Positions 22,938-35,281 of a stretch of DNA of 64,000 nucleotides are shown here, one piece after another. The notes under the pieces were generated by a model, which was given only the letters and a program-made list of their open reading frames with translations, had not been told where the DNA came from and did not search any database. The stretch comes from Eumeta japonica. Taxonomy: Eukaryota > Arthropoda > Insecta > Lepidoptera > Psychidae. The position numbers and the translations under genes are program-made. The stretch lies in the NCBI GenBank assembly GCA_005406025.1, contig BGZK01001019.1, forward strand, positions 162,922-226,921, given 5' to 3'. Every line of letters begins with the position of its first letter. Positions within the stretch are counted from its first letter, which is position 1.

Positions 22938-23456
22938 TAAGATCGGGGAAAAGGTTTTTTCGTATTTTTTATATAAATTTAAGCTAATTTTCATCATAAT
23001 TGATTTGCATTTAATTATGAAATATATTTTCCATTTTGTTTAACAATTTGTTGCCGTTTTATATAATAAGATATTATCCCATAACTGTAGAAATTTTGGG
23101 TCTTCTGGTCAAAAAACTGCGACAAATAGTTTCGCCGCAGTTTTTTTGCTTTATGTATTTACACTTCCCAACCAAACTTTCAATGTTCGCTGAGTGGTTA
23201 GAGATGTGTGTGGTCTAGCGTTATCATGGTGAAAAACTACAACCTTTCTGTTGATCAATTCCGGCCGTTTTTTTTCTACTTCCTGCTTGAGTCTGATCAG
23301 CTGTTGGCAGTAGAGATCCGAATTAATAGTTTTGCCCGGCGGTAAAAGCTCATAATGAATAATGCCCTTCCAATCCCAGCATCATAGCATAAATGTATTG
23401 TGAGTTAATCCGGATTTCTCTATAGTCTGTGGAGTTTTCTTGTCTTTTAAGCATGT
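22938..23456 (-). mobile_element. Mariner remnant C (3' half only)
   Basis: TA (22,936-22,937) is followed by the terminal repeat TAAGATCGGGGAAAAGG, inverted relative to copy A. Reading on the minus strand from about 23,456: a region matching the stretch after TGDEKW, the IIHYELLPPG-equivalent (CATTATGAGCTTTTACCGCC), then the HHDNARPHT-equivalent (CACCATGATAACGC), and the C-terminal region. The block corresponding to SPDLAPSDFH is missing, replaced by a deletion near 23,150. The 5' half of the transposase is absent. Confidence 0.88.
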
Positions 23457-24199
23457 TTATATTTATTTTATAAACCAATATAAATAAAAAAGTATATTTT
23501 ATAAAGTAACAATGTAAAAACAATAACTGGAACATTTCTTTATCAGCATAAAACATAAATATAATAAAAAAAATAATGTGATCGTCTGCTTAATTATGTT
23601 TTACTCAGAATTATACCTTCATTGGAGTTCAGCAGTAAGTCGCTATCCCCCAGCAGTAGGCGACTACTTAGAAGTATCCTATTTCTTTAGGATTCTAGAA
23701 TTTTTTTCGACTAGTCATAGAAAGCTATAGTCTACGCTCATGTTTGAAGAAAAAAACGCATTAATAAGAAAGAACCTGATACTAAGTATTTAATTACAAC
23801 GGGTAATATGGGTTATTACGAGCACTAGAGCCAATTTGGTAAGCATATCTACGCACCGAGTAATGCATCGCATTAGTGTAGTAGCTAATTTCGCTAAGAA
23901 AACTAATATCCAACAAAAAACATTTTTTATTCCTCTGCATAAAATTAATAGAATTACAGTCGAAATTCTATAAAAGTCCCACTTTAAAGGTAATAAATCA
24001 ATTGTGGTAGTTAATTCTTATTCCTTAAAAATTAAACAATCGAATATTATCCGATACGAAAAGTAATGATTTCATCCTCGACTGTATAAACACCGAGTCT
24101 ACTAAATAGGATAAGCTTTTTAATAGAGCTTTATTTCCCTTGTAAGAAGTGTTTTTTCTTCATCGATTTTCCATAACGTTGCTCAGGAATTCTAATTGA
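23457..24199. other. AT-rich stretch with a doubtful LINE scrap
   Basis: Near 23,615-23,672, GGAGTTCAGCAGTAAGTCGC and CCCAGCAGTAGGCGACTAC resemble, twice over, the CAGCAGTGG.CGAC words at the ends of lepidopteran LINEs. Too short to be sure. Nothing else is recognised. Confidence 0.3.
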
Positions 24200-24350
24200 G
24201 TGAGCTTGTACAGGAGCGCCGGAGCGTGAACATTAAAATGACCCTGAGCAGTTGACCCATGGCGCGGCGTGGGTCCGCGCCGACCTTATGAGGGGCTTGA
24301 AATTTACACCCACTCGGATTTATGGCGGCGGTGTTCTGGGAGATGAGCTA
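24200..24350. other. GC-rich patch, candidate conserved non-coding element
   Basis: Includes GAGCGCCGGAGCGTG, ATGGCGCGGCGTGGGTCCGC and ATGGCGGCGGTG within AT-rich flanks. No exon or repeat recognised. Confidence 0.25.
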
Positions 24351-25239
24351 ATCGTCCGCTACAAAATTATATTGGTAAATTGTAGCGCAGTGAATTGAAA
24401 AAACGGAGTACAAAAATAAAATTACTTCATTCATTAGGATAAAAAATATAAATCCTTTTCCTTGGAATGTGTTTAAATTGGAAAACTATTATACTTGACG
24501 CAATAATTATGATTAGTTACAAATAAATAAAACCTTAGAATAAGAAGTATTTCTTAAACAATGTAGAGCAAATGATATATATAAATATTTTAAAGGCCTC
24601 AAATGAAAATTATGAAGTATACCAGTATATTCGTACGTATGAGTATTTATGAGGGAAAAATTCCTTCTTCAAGATAATGAAGACCGTAGTAATAAAAAAA
24701 ATGGTACTGCTTTCTTTATTTTTTGAAGCATATCTTCAAGAATATCAACATGTATTATGAAAACAAATCCATTAGCCGACAACTCGATGTTTGTCATATG
24801 GTCGAAATGTATCGTTACCCACGTTCTTTGGTGGAGGCAGGCGATAGGCATTCCAACATCACGGCAAAATTAGAAGCGGTAAGGTAGTATGTACAGCCGC
24901 TCAGAAAGTATAAAACATTGTTGTTAGCTACGGTTGTCACCTAGTGTTTTCTATTATTTAATAAACAAAAGGATAATTCGTAACCAACTAATGCAATTGG
25001 GTAATTACAAACATACATGTTGTGTATATATTATATGTACACAGACTTACTTCCCTACCTATTTTACCTAATAATTTAAAATGTAATTAGATTAGAAAGC
25101 GATACGAATACATAAATTCGATAGATCTACGACGTATAGATTAGCTAACCGATAGTTTACTGGTCACTTTGAAATTAATGTTTTTTTTTTCCTTTTGATG
25201 ACGTCTCAATTCACAAACACGTTAAATTTTCGACTGGCA
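24351..25239. other. AT-rich stretch, nothing recognised
   Basis: No supported feature. Confidence 0.45.
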
Positions 25240-25620
25240 GTTGGCGGGTTTTTCGTTTATCGTGCAATCGGCGTCATTGTAAGACGAAGTCATCAGCCGG
25301 CGCGCGGCGCGAGTCGCGGCTCGTATAACACGATAATTACTAAATACCCCACGTCACTCAGATAAGGGCGCAATAAAATGAATTTCGCCGGAAGGCGGCC
25401 CGCCCCGCGCACGCGCCCGTCGCCCCCGCCCCATGCGATAATTCGCCGTCTCCGGCGCTCCGGCGTAATCACCGACGCAAATAAACTCGCAAACGATTGG
25501 CGTAAAACAGTAACCCGGGGGTGACGCTGATTTTTAGTGCGGCGTCGACGCCGTCGGCCCCGCGCTCCGACGACGACGCGCGGTCGCCCGCCGGGGCCGC
25601 CTCGTGATTCGAACGAGACC
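25240..25620. promoter_or_regulatory. GC-rich island with posterior-Hox/Cdx-like motif
   Basis: The block alternates GC-rich runs (GGCGCGCGGCGCGAGTCGCG, CCGCCCCGCGCACGCGCCCG) with AT words such as GATAATTACTAAAT and GCGCAATAAAATG (Cdx/Abd-B-like TTTATTGC on the other strand). Arg/Pro-rich frames on both strands look compositional. Candidate regulatory element; motif inference only. Confidence 0.3.
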
Positions 25621-25995
25621 TTTCATAATATTCAAATACTTTTCTCTCAATCACGACAGAAACATGTTCGGAACATCGCTTATGGCTTAGGAAAAATACA
25701 TTTACGAAAAAAAAACTGTAAATAAGCACTTCGTCTTTTATAGCGTGTTATACCTAACAAAGGTAGAACAGAACCCATGGTAGTGAGACTTGGGTCGCAT
25801 TCCAGGTAGACTACTATTTACTGTATGCATTTGACATATAAAATTATTGTCGAAATCTTTTAAGTACTAGCATCTACTCGCGTGTAGAATTTCAGTTTTA
25901 TATATTAATAAAGAGTATGAAGTATTTTAAGAAACCAAACTTTTTCATATTTTTCGTATCGTATGGAATTATAATTTGAAAGTATGAACGGCTTA
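25621..25995. other. AT-rich spacer
   Basis: Nothing recognised. Confidence 0.45.
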
Positions 25996-26027
25996 TACGT
26001 TAGCGTATAGTATACGCTAGTAACGTA
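25996..26027. repeat. Near-perfect palindrome
   Basis: AGCGTATA (26,002-26,009), one base, then TATACGCT (26,011-26,018). ACGTTA and TAACGT continue the symmetry outside after a small offset. Confidence 0.85.
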
Positions 26028-26799
26028 AAAAATGTTATGTAAAGTTCGAATAATAGTGTACACTACAATAACGAAAACTATATGCTACCTAATACGGCTG
26101 CATAGTTTTACCCTTAACTTTATATTTCTGACAATATACATTCATTATAGAAGCTTTGATAAAAATTATAGACCAAACTAAAAATAATTTCAATATTTAT
26201 ATTTTATAAGGTTAATATTTATATATTTTTATTAAATTTTTGGCTTTTCTCGAGTCCTTAATTTCTAAACTAATAACGACCCATCGCGATTTACTTCTAA
26301 ATATTATATCGTATCGAATTGCACGATCCTGATTCGTCCCTGACTGTTTTCGCAATAATAAGTGATAAAAAACGAAGCAATTTTCTGATACGCTCTACTT
26401 TTAATAATATTTAAAAAGTGTGTCAGCAAAATATTCAAACAACAAATTATTAAAATACACAGAAGGTACTCTCAACTAATTTACTCCCGCAAGCACCAGA
26501 ATTTTGTGACGAATATGTAGTACTATGTTCTGTCATGGCTCTAATTTTTGGGATTACTTGGTTTTAAACAGTTGTCTGTACTACCATTTACGTCAATGCT
26601 TTTTCATTCACGAGTAACCGGGCACGGGTGAGAAACAATTTATATGAATTCACACAAATTCTCGAAAATTCTCTCAAACCTTTCGACATATTTTCCCGTA
26701 ATATCAAAATAACTGATTCGGTTGACGTTCGATGCGAAGTTGGGCTGGATAAATATTTTCAGGCTGTAGTAGGTAGCCCTGGCTGCGTGAAAATCCGAG
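26028..26799. other. AT-rich stretch, nothing recognised
   Basis: No supported feature. The 119-codon frame beginning at 26,628 has no recognisable domain. Confidence 0.45.
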
Positions 26800-26900
26800 G
26801 AGCAATTAAGACCGCAGCGAGCATAACGATAGAACGCGTCCGTGAGGGCGTGGGGCGGCGCGGGCTCCCTTTAAAAGTGGGTTCGCTTTGTTTAATTAAT
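26800..26900. other. GC-rich patch inside an unsupported frame
   Basis: GTGGGGCGGCGCGGGCTCCC lies in a 119-codon plus-strand frame (26,628-26,987) with no recognisable domain, signal peptide or repeats. I do not call a gene. Confidence 0.25.
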
Positions 26901-26987
26901 ACTCTGGCATCAGCCACGTGTACGCACGACAATCGCTTACTGGTAACGAAGACAACTGAAAATGAAAAATCTCCTAATTGCGAGTAG

Positions 26988-29925
26988 AGCAGCAGTTGAA
27001 TGTGGTAGAAAGATCTTATTATTGTTTCAGTGCTTGGAACGACTGTTTTGTCATTTACAATTTGATCCTTTACAAATAATCGTATTCATTCTGATAGAAA
27101 ATTATATAATTTTTAACCATGATTAAAATGCAAATAAAGCAAAAATTTATTATTAACGCAGATATATTTAGACAGAGCTTAAGATAAAATAAATAATTAA
27201 GTAAGTATTGAGAATGATTTTTTTCAATCCAATGTGACAATGTACATATATAATAATCGATAAAATGACTTGAATACGTGACTAACGAATAAAAAATACA
27301 TACAAAATTTATAACATAAATACAAAACCATAAAGAAGCACATTCATTACTATTGAATAGGTCATTAAGATCTCGATTCCAGTCACGCGCACTGTTTCCC
27401 TTTCCACGTCAAATAATTTTAAGTACTTGAAATCGATTTAATTCGAAATACCAATAAGAAAGCAGTTTAAACGCGCACACATAACCTGCACGCAAAAAAG
27501 TGTCACTATGCAATCACTATAATCAATTAATCTTTACCTCACTTCTGTGGGTTCCCCAATTTTACATTAAGTTTTCTTGGCCTTTTCCTTAAATTGACAG
27601 GACACTCATTTTTTCTATTTCAATGTACCGAACTCATAGTAGTTTTCCACAACAAAGACACAAAAAAAAATCATTAGAAAGAAATCAGTTCAATCAAGAA
27701 TTGCCTAAAACGATACACGAAAGCAGTTATTGTCAATACTTACTGTGGGTTACACCATAAGCAAAAACGTATTTCCTATAAGCAATCCATAAGACTTGAC
27801 AGGTAATGTATGGCCAGTCTGTAAAATGTTACGTTTACGAATAACTTAAATAATTTTGGTGCGACCCGCCGTCAGCCTTTTTGTTAATCTTCTATGTACC
27901 AATCGGACAAATTCTCCAGCAATGAAATCCTACAAACCGATACATACAGGATGCATTCGAAAAGGCGTAAGTACGCAGATAACGGGCTCCCTGTTCATAT
28001 TACGACAGCCGGTGAGGCCGGTCCATCAGTCTGTCCGCGCGCGCGTGCGCTCGTCCGCCCGCAACTGCAGCTATTACACGTGAAACACTTGGGATGGTAT
28101 CGCATCAAAGGAACTCGCTTCAGCGAGCAGTGACGAGTGGCGCATAAATTTTTACTTTAAACAAACACAACGCGCTAGAGTAAAATAAACAGTGCAGAGC
28201 GCGCAAGCAGCGTTCATTGTAAACAACGCGCTAACCTTTATCCCATACCAAATAGGACGCTCTGAAAAAAATTGGGTATTACTTTTTCTCACTATTCTCT
28301 GTTTTCTTAGTATGTACTATTTGTTGTAGGATATTTATGTCACTATACTGAACAGACACACCCTTCCAAGGTCTTTTTTATTTCTTATTTTAGATTGATG
28401 GGCTCCAACTTTAATAATTGCACGCTCAATCAGTAAGAATCAGTAAGGAAGTCTATTAAAGTTTGTTACTAGCATATTCCAAAATTCTGGACCAACGATT
28501 TAATATGCTCTCCGATGCAAGGTGCAAGTGATTTGCGGTATCAGGTTCTTATCACACCACTGCTAAGATATAAGAGTATTTTTTTTATTATACATGAAAT
28601 TATATCATTAAGTAACTTAGAAATTTTACTTATAAATACTATTTTTTTTTTGTAGATTTATAACGAATTCATCGGCAAACCACCAAACACTGTCAACACT
28701 ACTAAAACGAACTTTTATCAAAATTTAGATATGTATATTACTGTGTATTAGTAATTGATATGTATAAATTTCCAAAAAGCTATATACTAATGCTGTATTA
28801 GTAGCAAAAGAAATTATTTTCATTCTTTTTATATTGAATAAATGGCTTTGCACTGTCACAAACGCATAAAACATTAATGACATGTAATCTCACTAGGCAT
28901 TCACTAAGGCGCCACTTTTAAATTTTTTTACTTCGGTCGAATGACGTTTGAATTTAAAGCAAATTTTCCCAAGAACAAACGAAATCAGTGTAAATCAATA
29001 TTACTTGGGAAGTTAAAAACAACGATACAAACGGTCTGTATCCGTTAAGGTTTCTCGTAACGAATAATTCAAGATAAATTCTTGATAAATCATTATCTGC
29101 GATAAAAAAATAAATGTATTTAATAAAATTACTATATTTATTTTGTAAAGATCTACTAATGTGAAAGAGGTATGTAGATAGGAATCTTAAGGAAGTATGG
29201 TTAGCGTTTTGTAATTGAACTACATTAACATGAATTTCATTTATTTTCCTTTATACATGGCCTAAATAATAACCAATTTATAAAGAGATTTTTCATAAGT
29301 TTTGTTTCATTATCTTATTCCGCAAGTTTTTTTTTTGTATTTGTTCTTGGTGTTTTCTTATAGTCTTTTACTTTAGAGTTCTTTTTCTTTTCCATTTTGT
29401 TCCCACGAGTATCGGATAACCATCCCGGTCGACTATCCCAGGAATCCAGATAGAAGAGAGAGGTCTTAAATACAATAGGGTGCAACTCACTTACATCGAG
29501 GTCGTTAAATCGCGAGATTTTCGTATTTTCTGAAGCCCTATTGCCAACAAGTCGTTGACACGACCCCATCCTGACTTTAGTTAGATACAATCCGCCGCCT
29601 ATTTTAGATTAGATCTTACTCGCGCCTGAGGGAAACTTCAATGAAGGTTTCATTTTACAGTATTCTTTCTGTTAGACAGTTCACAGAGAAAAACTAACGA
29701 CGTCCATTTCACTGAGTATGCAGACATTAACTGCTATTGACACCTAAGTCTTCTTACCTTTACTTAATATTACACATTTCATTAACCCTTCCATATATTA
29801 AATACAAAATAAGGTTATTTTTCCCGCCAAAATACTTTATTCAATATACATCAATTCGCAATTTTGGTGCCCCAATTCCATATTGAAAGTAAAGAAACGT
29901 TGCATAGATCCTATTCGAGAAAGTC
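26988..29925. other. Long AT-rich stretch with one GC patch
   Basis: 27,950-28,080 is GC-rich (TCCGCGCGCGCGTGCGCTCG) and may be a conserved non-coding element. The rest is AT-rich without recognised genes. A 91-codon minus-strand frame at 29,315-29,590 ends in a low-complexity Lys-rich tail and has no known homology. Confidence 0.4.
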
Positions 29926-29965
29926 TTTCATGTAATGCGGTATGTCAATACCGCATTACATGAAA
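29926..29965. repeat. Perfect 18-bp stem with 4-base loop
   Basis: TTTCATGTAATGCGGTAT (29,926-29,943), loop GTCA, then the exact reverse complement ATACCGCATTACATGAAA (29,948-29,965). A further ATGCGG follows immediately. The stem is too short for a typical animal pre-miRNA (about 60-70 nt) and is not a Rho-independent terminator in this eukaryotic context. Confidence 0.9.
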
Positions 29966-31214
29966 TGCGGTAAATGGGTGTGTACAGCACAATTATTTGC
30001 ATGGAACTACTTTGAAATTTAGATGCAAATTTGACTGAAATATCAGGTAAAATGTAAATAAGAACTCTAAATTAAATAAGTCAGCGTCGTTTGAAAACAT
30101 TGAAGTAAGTACACTATCAAAAAGCGTATTGGCATTGATAATTTGATATGGTTTACGTGAGAAGTGTTATAATTCCACAAATTAAACAGTACGTACATTC
30201 TTCGCGGAATCTATATTTGAGTGGCTCATCTCAGAAAGTACGCAATGTATCTTTATTAATACTAAATGATGAAAAAAAATTAGAACGCTAGACAATTTCG
30301 AGAATTAAAAACATATAAATATTATTAATTATTCTATTTGTTTTTAGTGTTATTTTTTATTGCAGATCGTATTTAAAACATTTATGTTTAATTTATACAC
30401 TTGACACACGGTATCTTTTAATGCTGAAGCGAGCCAAAATAAAAGAAAATACAATTTACGACAAAAAAAGTTGCTGTATATTTCCTTTATCAATTACTTA
30501 CTTTTAAGATACTCTATCTTCAAACTCGGAAAACTCCCAAGACAGATTCTTACCTGCAACAAATAAAAAAAAAATCATTCTTATGAAGAAAGGAGCTCAT
30601 AGAGAGCTTACCTACATCATTAGAGACTAAATTAACAGTATAATAATTATAAATATGATTATAACATCGATTACAGCATTTCGAAGGATTATAATATTTG
30701 AAATAAAAACGAAATTTTTGTCGCAAAAATATAATAATACATTTTAAAGAATTCTCATGTTCACATTTTTCTATTAACCGGTTTGGAAAAAAATCTCGAA
30801 ACTTACTAAGCTAAAGAAATAAACACGGATAATAAATAAGGCTTGTTCTCCGACGTGGTATGTAAAAATATATGTCTACACATATGTACCCATAACGATT
30901 ATAAAAACGACTACGTGCATACGTATTTTATAAAAGCTCGTAACATAAATATACAAAGATAAAATGGATGCTACTAATGAGCCATTATTTCACACGAAAA
31001 TTAATGAAACGATGCTCATAAGCAAAAAGAAGAGATATGAGCATTTAAGGAAAATAAGCAAATTCGATTATGGCTCTACAGAAAAATTTAAATAAAACAC
31101 TTCCATTGCATTTCTTCGAGTTTACCCTAGCTGCAGAGGCGTAGGCACTCCCGCATAATTTTCGTATTTCAGATCGAAGAGCTTGCGCTTTTTTGAGTGC
31201 TCTACGTTAGCTTA
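29966..31214. other. AT-rich stretch, nothing recognised
   Basis: No supported feature. Confidence 0.45.
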
Positions 31215-31384
31215 GAACTAAACACCCCTGCTGGCTATGAGGTGACTAAGTCCGGGACTGGTGACTTAAGGTGCTCTCTGTGGCACGGAGTAACACTGAT
31301 AAGTAAATTCGCACGTCTTGGTCAGGTTTCGAATGCGGTGCCTTCTGGTTCAGACGCTACGGCAATTCGGCTACCACGATTCAA
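31215..31384 (-). repeat. tRNA-derived SINE
   Basis: Read on the minus strand from 31,384, TGGTAGCCGAATTGCCGTAG matches a Pol III A-box region, and GCATTCGAAACCTGA, about 35 bases on, is the B box. The body continues AGAGCACCTTAAGTCACCAG, which resembles the GAGAGCACGTTAAGCCGTCGGT body of a SINE known in many Lepidoptera. An interspersed non-autonomous retroposon, diverged and inactive. The plus-strand frame across it is a shadow. Confidence 0.75.
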
Positions 31385-31425
31385 TTTGTCGTATAGAGAG
31401 AAGCGAAAATTCCTAAAATATAACT

Positions 31426-31500
31426 AATTTTAATTATTAATCATATTGAGTTAAAACTCAAAATAATTAAAATTTATTAATAGTGTTCTTTAGAACACTA
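31426..31500. repeat. Two adjacent hairpins
   Basis: First: AATTTTAATTATT...TTGAGTT, AA, AACTCAA...AATAATTAAAATT (31,426-31,474). Second: TAGTGTTCT, TT, AGAACACTA (31,481-31,500). They lie just beyond the 5' side of the SINE at 31,215-31,384. Confidence 0.8.
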
Positions 31501-32407
31501 ATTATTTTTTTTTTATAAATATATCCACCGCAAGTCAAACAGAACGAAAACGGAAAAATAAACCATATTTAATACTGTTATACAATTAGAAACGACGTAA
31601 CATCATAGACGTTATTAACACGATTTTCATGCACTCGTGCAGTATTAAGAGATACATCTCTCAGTTAGTAACGAGATACGTGTACTAGGGCGGCTAGGAT
31701 ATGCTATTCATTAGCGGATGAGAGACGCCAGGTGTTTGTCTCGCCGGCGGGTGCAATGTGCTCTAAATATATATTTGAAATTTAGCTAGCTCTCCGCTAC
31801 GTTCGCCGAACGCTACCCAATTACTGTTCACGTTAAAAGAAATATATATTTATTTTACGTTTGTATTTACGTGAAATGACCGCGGCGTGTTTAAAGGAAG
31901 GTTGCGTGAAATGAAATGACTCCGTTTGCATGTTTCACGTTATAAATATGTATTTCGGTTTTTTTTTTTTTTTTGTTGAATACTGCTACTAGTGCAGTAG
32001 TCGATTAGGGATCGAACAAGATATTCTCATTCAATGAGTCTTCATCGAACACGGCCTTAGCAAATGGTCTACCTTTTACAACGAATCTATCGGACACGAT
32101 TCGCTAATTACTATATTAAATAGTTAGTGTATGTAACTTTACATACGTAGAACATATATCCTTTGATATAGTTGCCACTGCTTTTTTTTTATATCTATGC
32201 CTCACTATAATGTTATTCTTACGCGGATTCGATACATCATAATAATGATATTCTTCTACATTACCCTTTGAGATTTCAGAGACCATAATTCAACGATAAC
32301 ATGATGAAAGTACTTATTTTATGTTTTAATCAGGATCTATATTTTTCCAATATAAAAATCCACCCGAAACGCGTTATCAAGTGAAATAATAATATTATAA
32401 CGATTAC
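31501..32407. other. AT-rich stretch with a poly-T tract
   Basis: A run of about 16 T ends near 31,974. A GC-richer patch (TCTCGCCGGCGGGTGCAATG) lies near 31,740. No gene recognised. Confidence 0.45.
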
Positions 32408-33056
32408 AGTATTCATAAAAAATTGGCCAACTGCGCGTCGGGCCACACGCAGTCTAGGTTTCCGTAGTGTCCCGTCACAATATGCAGACTTAGAAGAGAG
32501 TTTTTTGTTTGATACTTCGAACCTTTTGAGTTCACGGTTTAACTTATAGGATGGGCGTTAGAGGCCTTATTTTATAATTTTACACGATTCATAACCTTAT
32601 ACTTATTACCCATTTATACAACCAACAAGGTCATCTAAGTAATTTTCAATGGAATTTGTATGAAATTATATTGAAAATCATTTAGATTCCTTTCCTTAGA
32701 TATTTTTTTACATTTCCAAGTACACATTATATAGGTCGATTATTACTCATTAACTTGTAAAACCTACTTAGCTGCGATAGTTTTTTTTAACTTCGTTCCA
32801 TATACTACTGCCATGAATCTTTTCGCATATTTAAGAACCATCTACCTAGCGGGAAGACGTTGGGCTCTAATGAAAATTGACATTTTAAAGGTTAATATTT
32901 CACACACAGATGATTAATTCGAAAAATGGTTTTGACAAATTTTCGTGGTCATCGGTGAAACGGTATAAAAGTTGATATGCTGGAGCGCTATCCGGTGGGA
33001 AGTTACAACAAAGCGGATGGCACAAGAACCTTTTCCATTGACAAATACATACATGT
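32408..33056 (+). repeat. Long lepidopteran-type repeat, copy 1
   Basis: It starts GGCCAACTGCGCGTCGGGCC and GTTTCCGTAGTGTCCCGTC. It shares with copy 2 (36,410-37,230) an ordered series of words: TTTGATACT, GAGTTCACGGTT, TTCATAACCTTATACTTA, GTCATCTAAGTAATTTTCAA, TACTACTGCCATGAAT and TTTTAAAGGTTAATATTT. It ends near an AAATTTTCGTGGTCATCGGT motif (32,937-32,956). The family opens with the GGGTTCCGTAG-type block widespread in Lepidoptera. No coding capacity seen. Confidence 0.7.
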
Positions 33057-34331
33057 ACGTGAGGTGTTCAATAAAAAGTGAGAATAAAAACTAATCCAGC
33101 AATTTTTATCAAATGTTATTTTATTTTTGGAAATAGTCGTCTTTTAGTATAATACACTTGTACCATCCTTCTTCTAAGCTTAAAATTATTTTCTTAAAAA
33201 AAAACTTGCTCCTGAGCACTTAACTATTCTTGTGCTGCAGCAACGACTGCTTTATCATCTTGGAATCCCTATCCTTTCAGATAGTTCTTTATCCTTAGAA
33301 ATAGATAGAAATCACTAGGGCCAAAATCGGGTGAATATGGAGGATGCTCAAGTATTTCAGCCATAGCAACGGCGGGTCTGTAAGCCGAGGCATCAGCTGG
33401 ATGGTACAATACCATTCTTACTAGTTTGCTTCGCTATTTCTTTCGAGTTTTGTAAAGCAATATTTTTATTTATCCTGCATGTAAAGAACCTGTAACAGTG
33501 GCTCCACGGTCGAGATATTCTATCACGATCACTCTTACTATCTCAGAAAAGAGAGCCCATAGCCTTTCCGGCCGAACGATTCACCTTCAATTTCTTAGTT
33601 AGAGGTCGGGAATGATGTTCTTTTCCAAGTCATTGATCGTAATTTTGTTTCTGAACTGTAATTGTGAAGTCGAATTTTATCAATGATTGTAAAACTAGCC
33701 AATAAACTATCGGTATCTCGTTGTAACAGTTCCAAAGAAGCTCGAGAAATGTTCATCTTACTTTTTTGTCCATCTGTAAGCATTCTGGGGACCCAGGGCG
33801 CGGATACTTTATTCATCGCCAAACGTTTGTATAAAGTGCTATACACACTACCAGCCGAAATTTTTGTTTCTTCGACTTTAAAATGTATTGTGACATGACA
33901 ATGTGTTAAAACAATTTTTTCGACTTCTTTTACCATTTCTTTGGTCACTACCATTGTTGGGCTACCCGAGGGAAAATCGTCTTTGGAGGATGTTCTTCAA
34001 CGTTTAAAGTCGGCACGCCAACGAGTAATCATAGCATACTATCGAGCCTTTGGTCCTAAAGTATCTTGATAGTCCCAATTAACTCGTTCTGTAGTTAAAT
34101 ATTTCAAGCATATATAGATACCTAATAACCGCAGGCATTTTTTTTTTTCATTTTCTACAACACGCTATGCCAGACTGCAAACCAAAAACTTAATAAATAA
34201 AAAAAAGCTATCTGAATTATTTCCTTTTTCAAAATCTAATTAATATTCCAGCTTTACCAGATAATATTTATTTTTTGGGTTCTAAAAAGCTTGTACCTTA
34301 TTCTCACGTTGTAATGAAAACCCCTGCACGT
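33057..34331 (-). mobile_element. Mariner remnant E (irritans-like), nearly full length
   Basis: The ends are diverged inverted repeats: CGTGAGGTGTTCAATAAAAA at the left against CGTGCAGGGGTTTTCATTAC (minus strand) at the right, both followed by GTGAGAATAA. A TA precedes the left end; the right flank has mutated. It contains a decayed transposase along most of its length, described separately. The sequence differs from mariner copies A-D, so it is a second mariner lineage. Confidence 0.85.
33130..34160 (-). pseudogene. Mariner (irritans-like) transposase pseudogene
   Basis: Minus-strand pieces in order: WDYQDTLGPKARQY and TRWRADFKR (around 34,000-34,080). An open frame of 119 codons (33,954-33,595) follows with SAGSVYSTLYKRLAMNKVSA, WVPRMLTDGQKSKMNISRAS and SETKLRSMTWK. 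The TGDE motif of the first catalytic Asp is read here as TIIDK: Asp kept, Glu lost. Then HPPYSPDFGPSDFYLF (around 33,310-33,360) carries the third catalytic Asp of the D,D34D triad. The C-terminal SLEEGWYKCIILKDDYFQK ends in a stop near 33,122. Frameshifts separate the pieces. The protein cuts and pastes its own TIRs in the nucleus in live members; this copy cannot. Confidence 0.88.
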
Positions 34332-35281
34332 GCCAAATTTTCATGGTGATCGGTCGAACAGTGTTGGAATTTAGCGATAAATATATATACATACATAAAT
34401 AAATTTTCCAATGGTGTCCAATATTTGACGTTACATGAATATAGCTGGGATCAAACTAGAATCCTCCCGTGGTACAATAAAATCACAAACCATATAACGT
34501 AAGCACAGACCGGACGGTCACATTCGGGCAACGCGCCAGGAAAATTCGTTTACGAACGTGCTACGCCGAGCGGTGGGTAGGCCGATCCAGATCTGTCGCA
34601 TCCAAAGCAATGCACCAACTCGTTAGGAAGGGGATATTTCTCTCTCGACAGAACCAGCCGGTTAATTAAAGTGATTTCAATTTTAATGCAATAGACACAA
34701 TAATAGGAAACGTCTGTCTAGACTATCACGCCAAGTAATTACTAAAATTTACCTCTTTCGGGATAATACATTAATTAAAGTGTAATATTGTGTCTTTTAT
34801 TTTTATCGTGCACACGTACACACAATTGGCTAGGCGATTATATAATAAGTGGTGAATTCATCTCTGACAACGTTTGCACCGCTGGACCACCCGGTGGATG
34901 CATCACGCGCGTGCTTCACTTGCACTCTTGTTTCGTGCGTTGCACCGTCCGCAAGCTATTGAACCTTTTTGTAGGGGTGTGTTTCTAACTCTTTCAAGCA
35001 ATCTTCGCAATATTTGAAATTGCCTGCAATACTAATGAGGGACAAGAAACCTCCGAGGTGCCGGGTCGTAGAGTGAAAACGGATGAAGGCGGATCCACGC
35101 TTACAAACATACATACATCCTACATACATCGCCTATTTACCAATAATACAGTACATTTTTTTATTTATTGAATTAAATTTCTTAATTTTTTACAATCTTT
35201 TTGGCAATAATAAAGTCTTGTTACATCACAAGATCTACAGACACTGAATCGGAAGCGTGCAGACAATTAACCGGTGACATA
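34332..35281. other. Spacer with RTE-like tail motif and a GC patch
   Basis: AAATTTTCATGGTGATCGGT (34,335-34,354) resembles the CAAATTTCATGAAAATCGGT tail frequent in lepidopteran LINEs. 34,860-34,970 is GC-richer (GGACCACCCGGTGGATGC). ACATAC-rich words occur near 35,107. No gene recognised. Confidence 0.4.

Noticed and set aside
26628..26987. 119-codon plus-strand frame
   Set aside because: No recognisable domain or repeat; the GC patch in it explains the lack of stops.
29926..29965. Rho-independent terminator or pre-miRNA
   Set aside because: Eukaryotic context, no U-tract after it, and a stem far shorter than animal pre-miRNAs; kept only as a structural feature.
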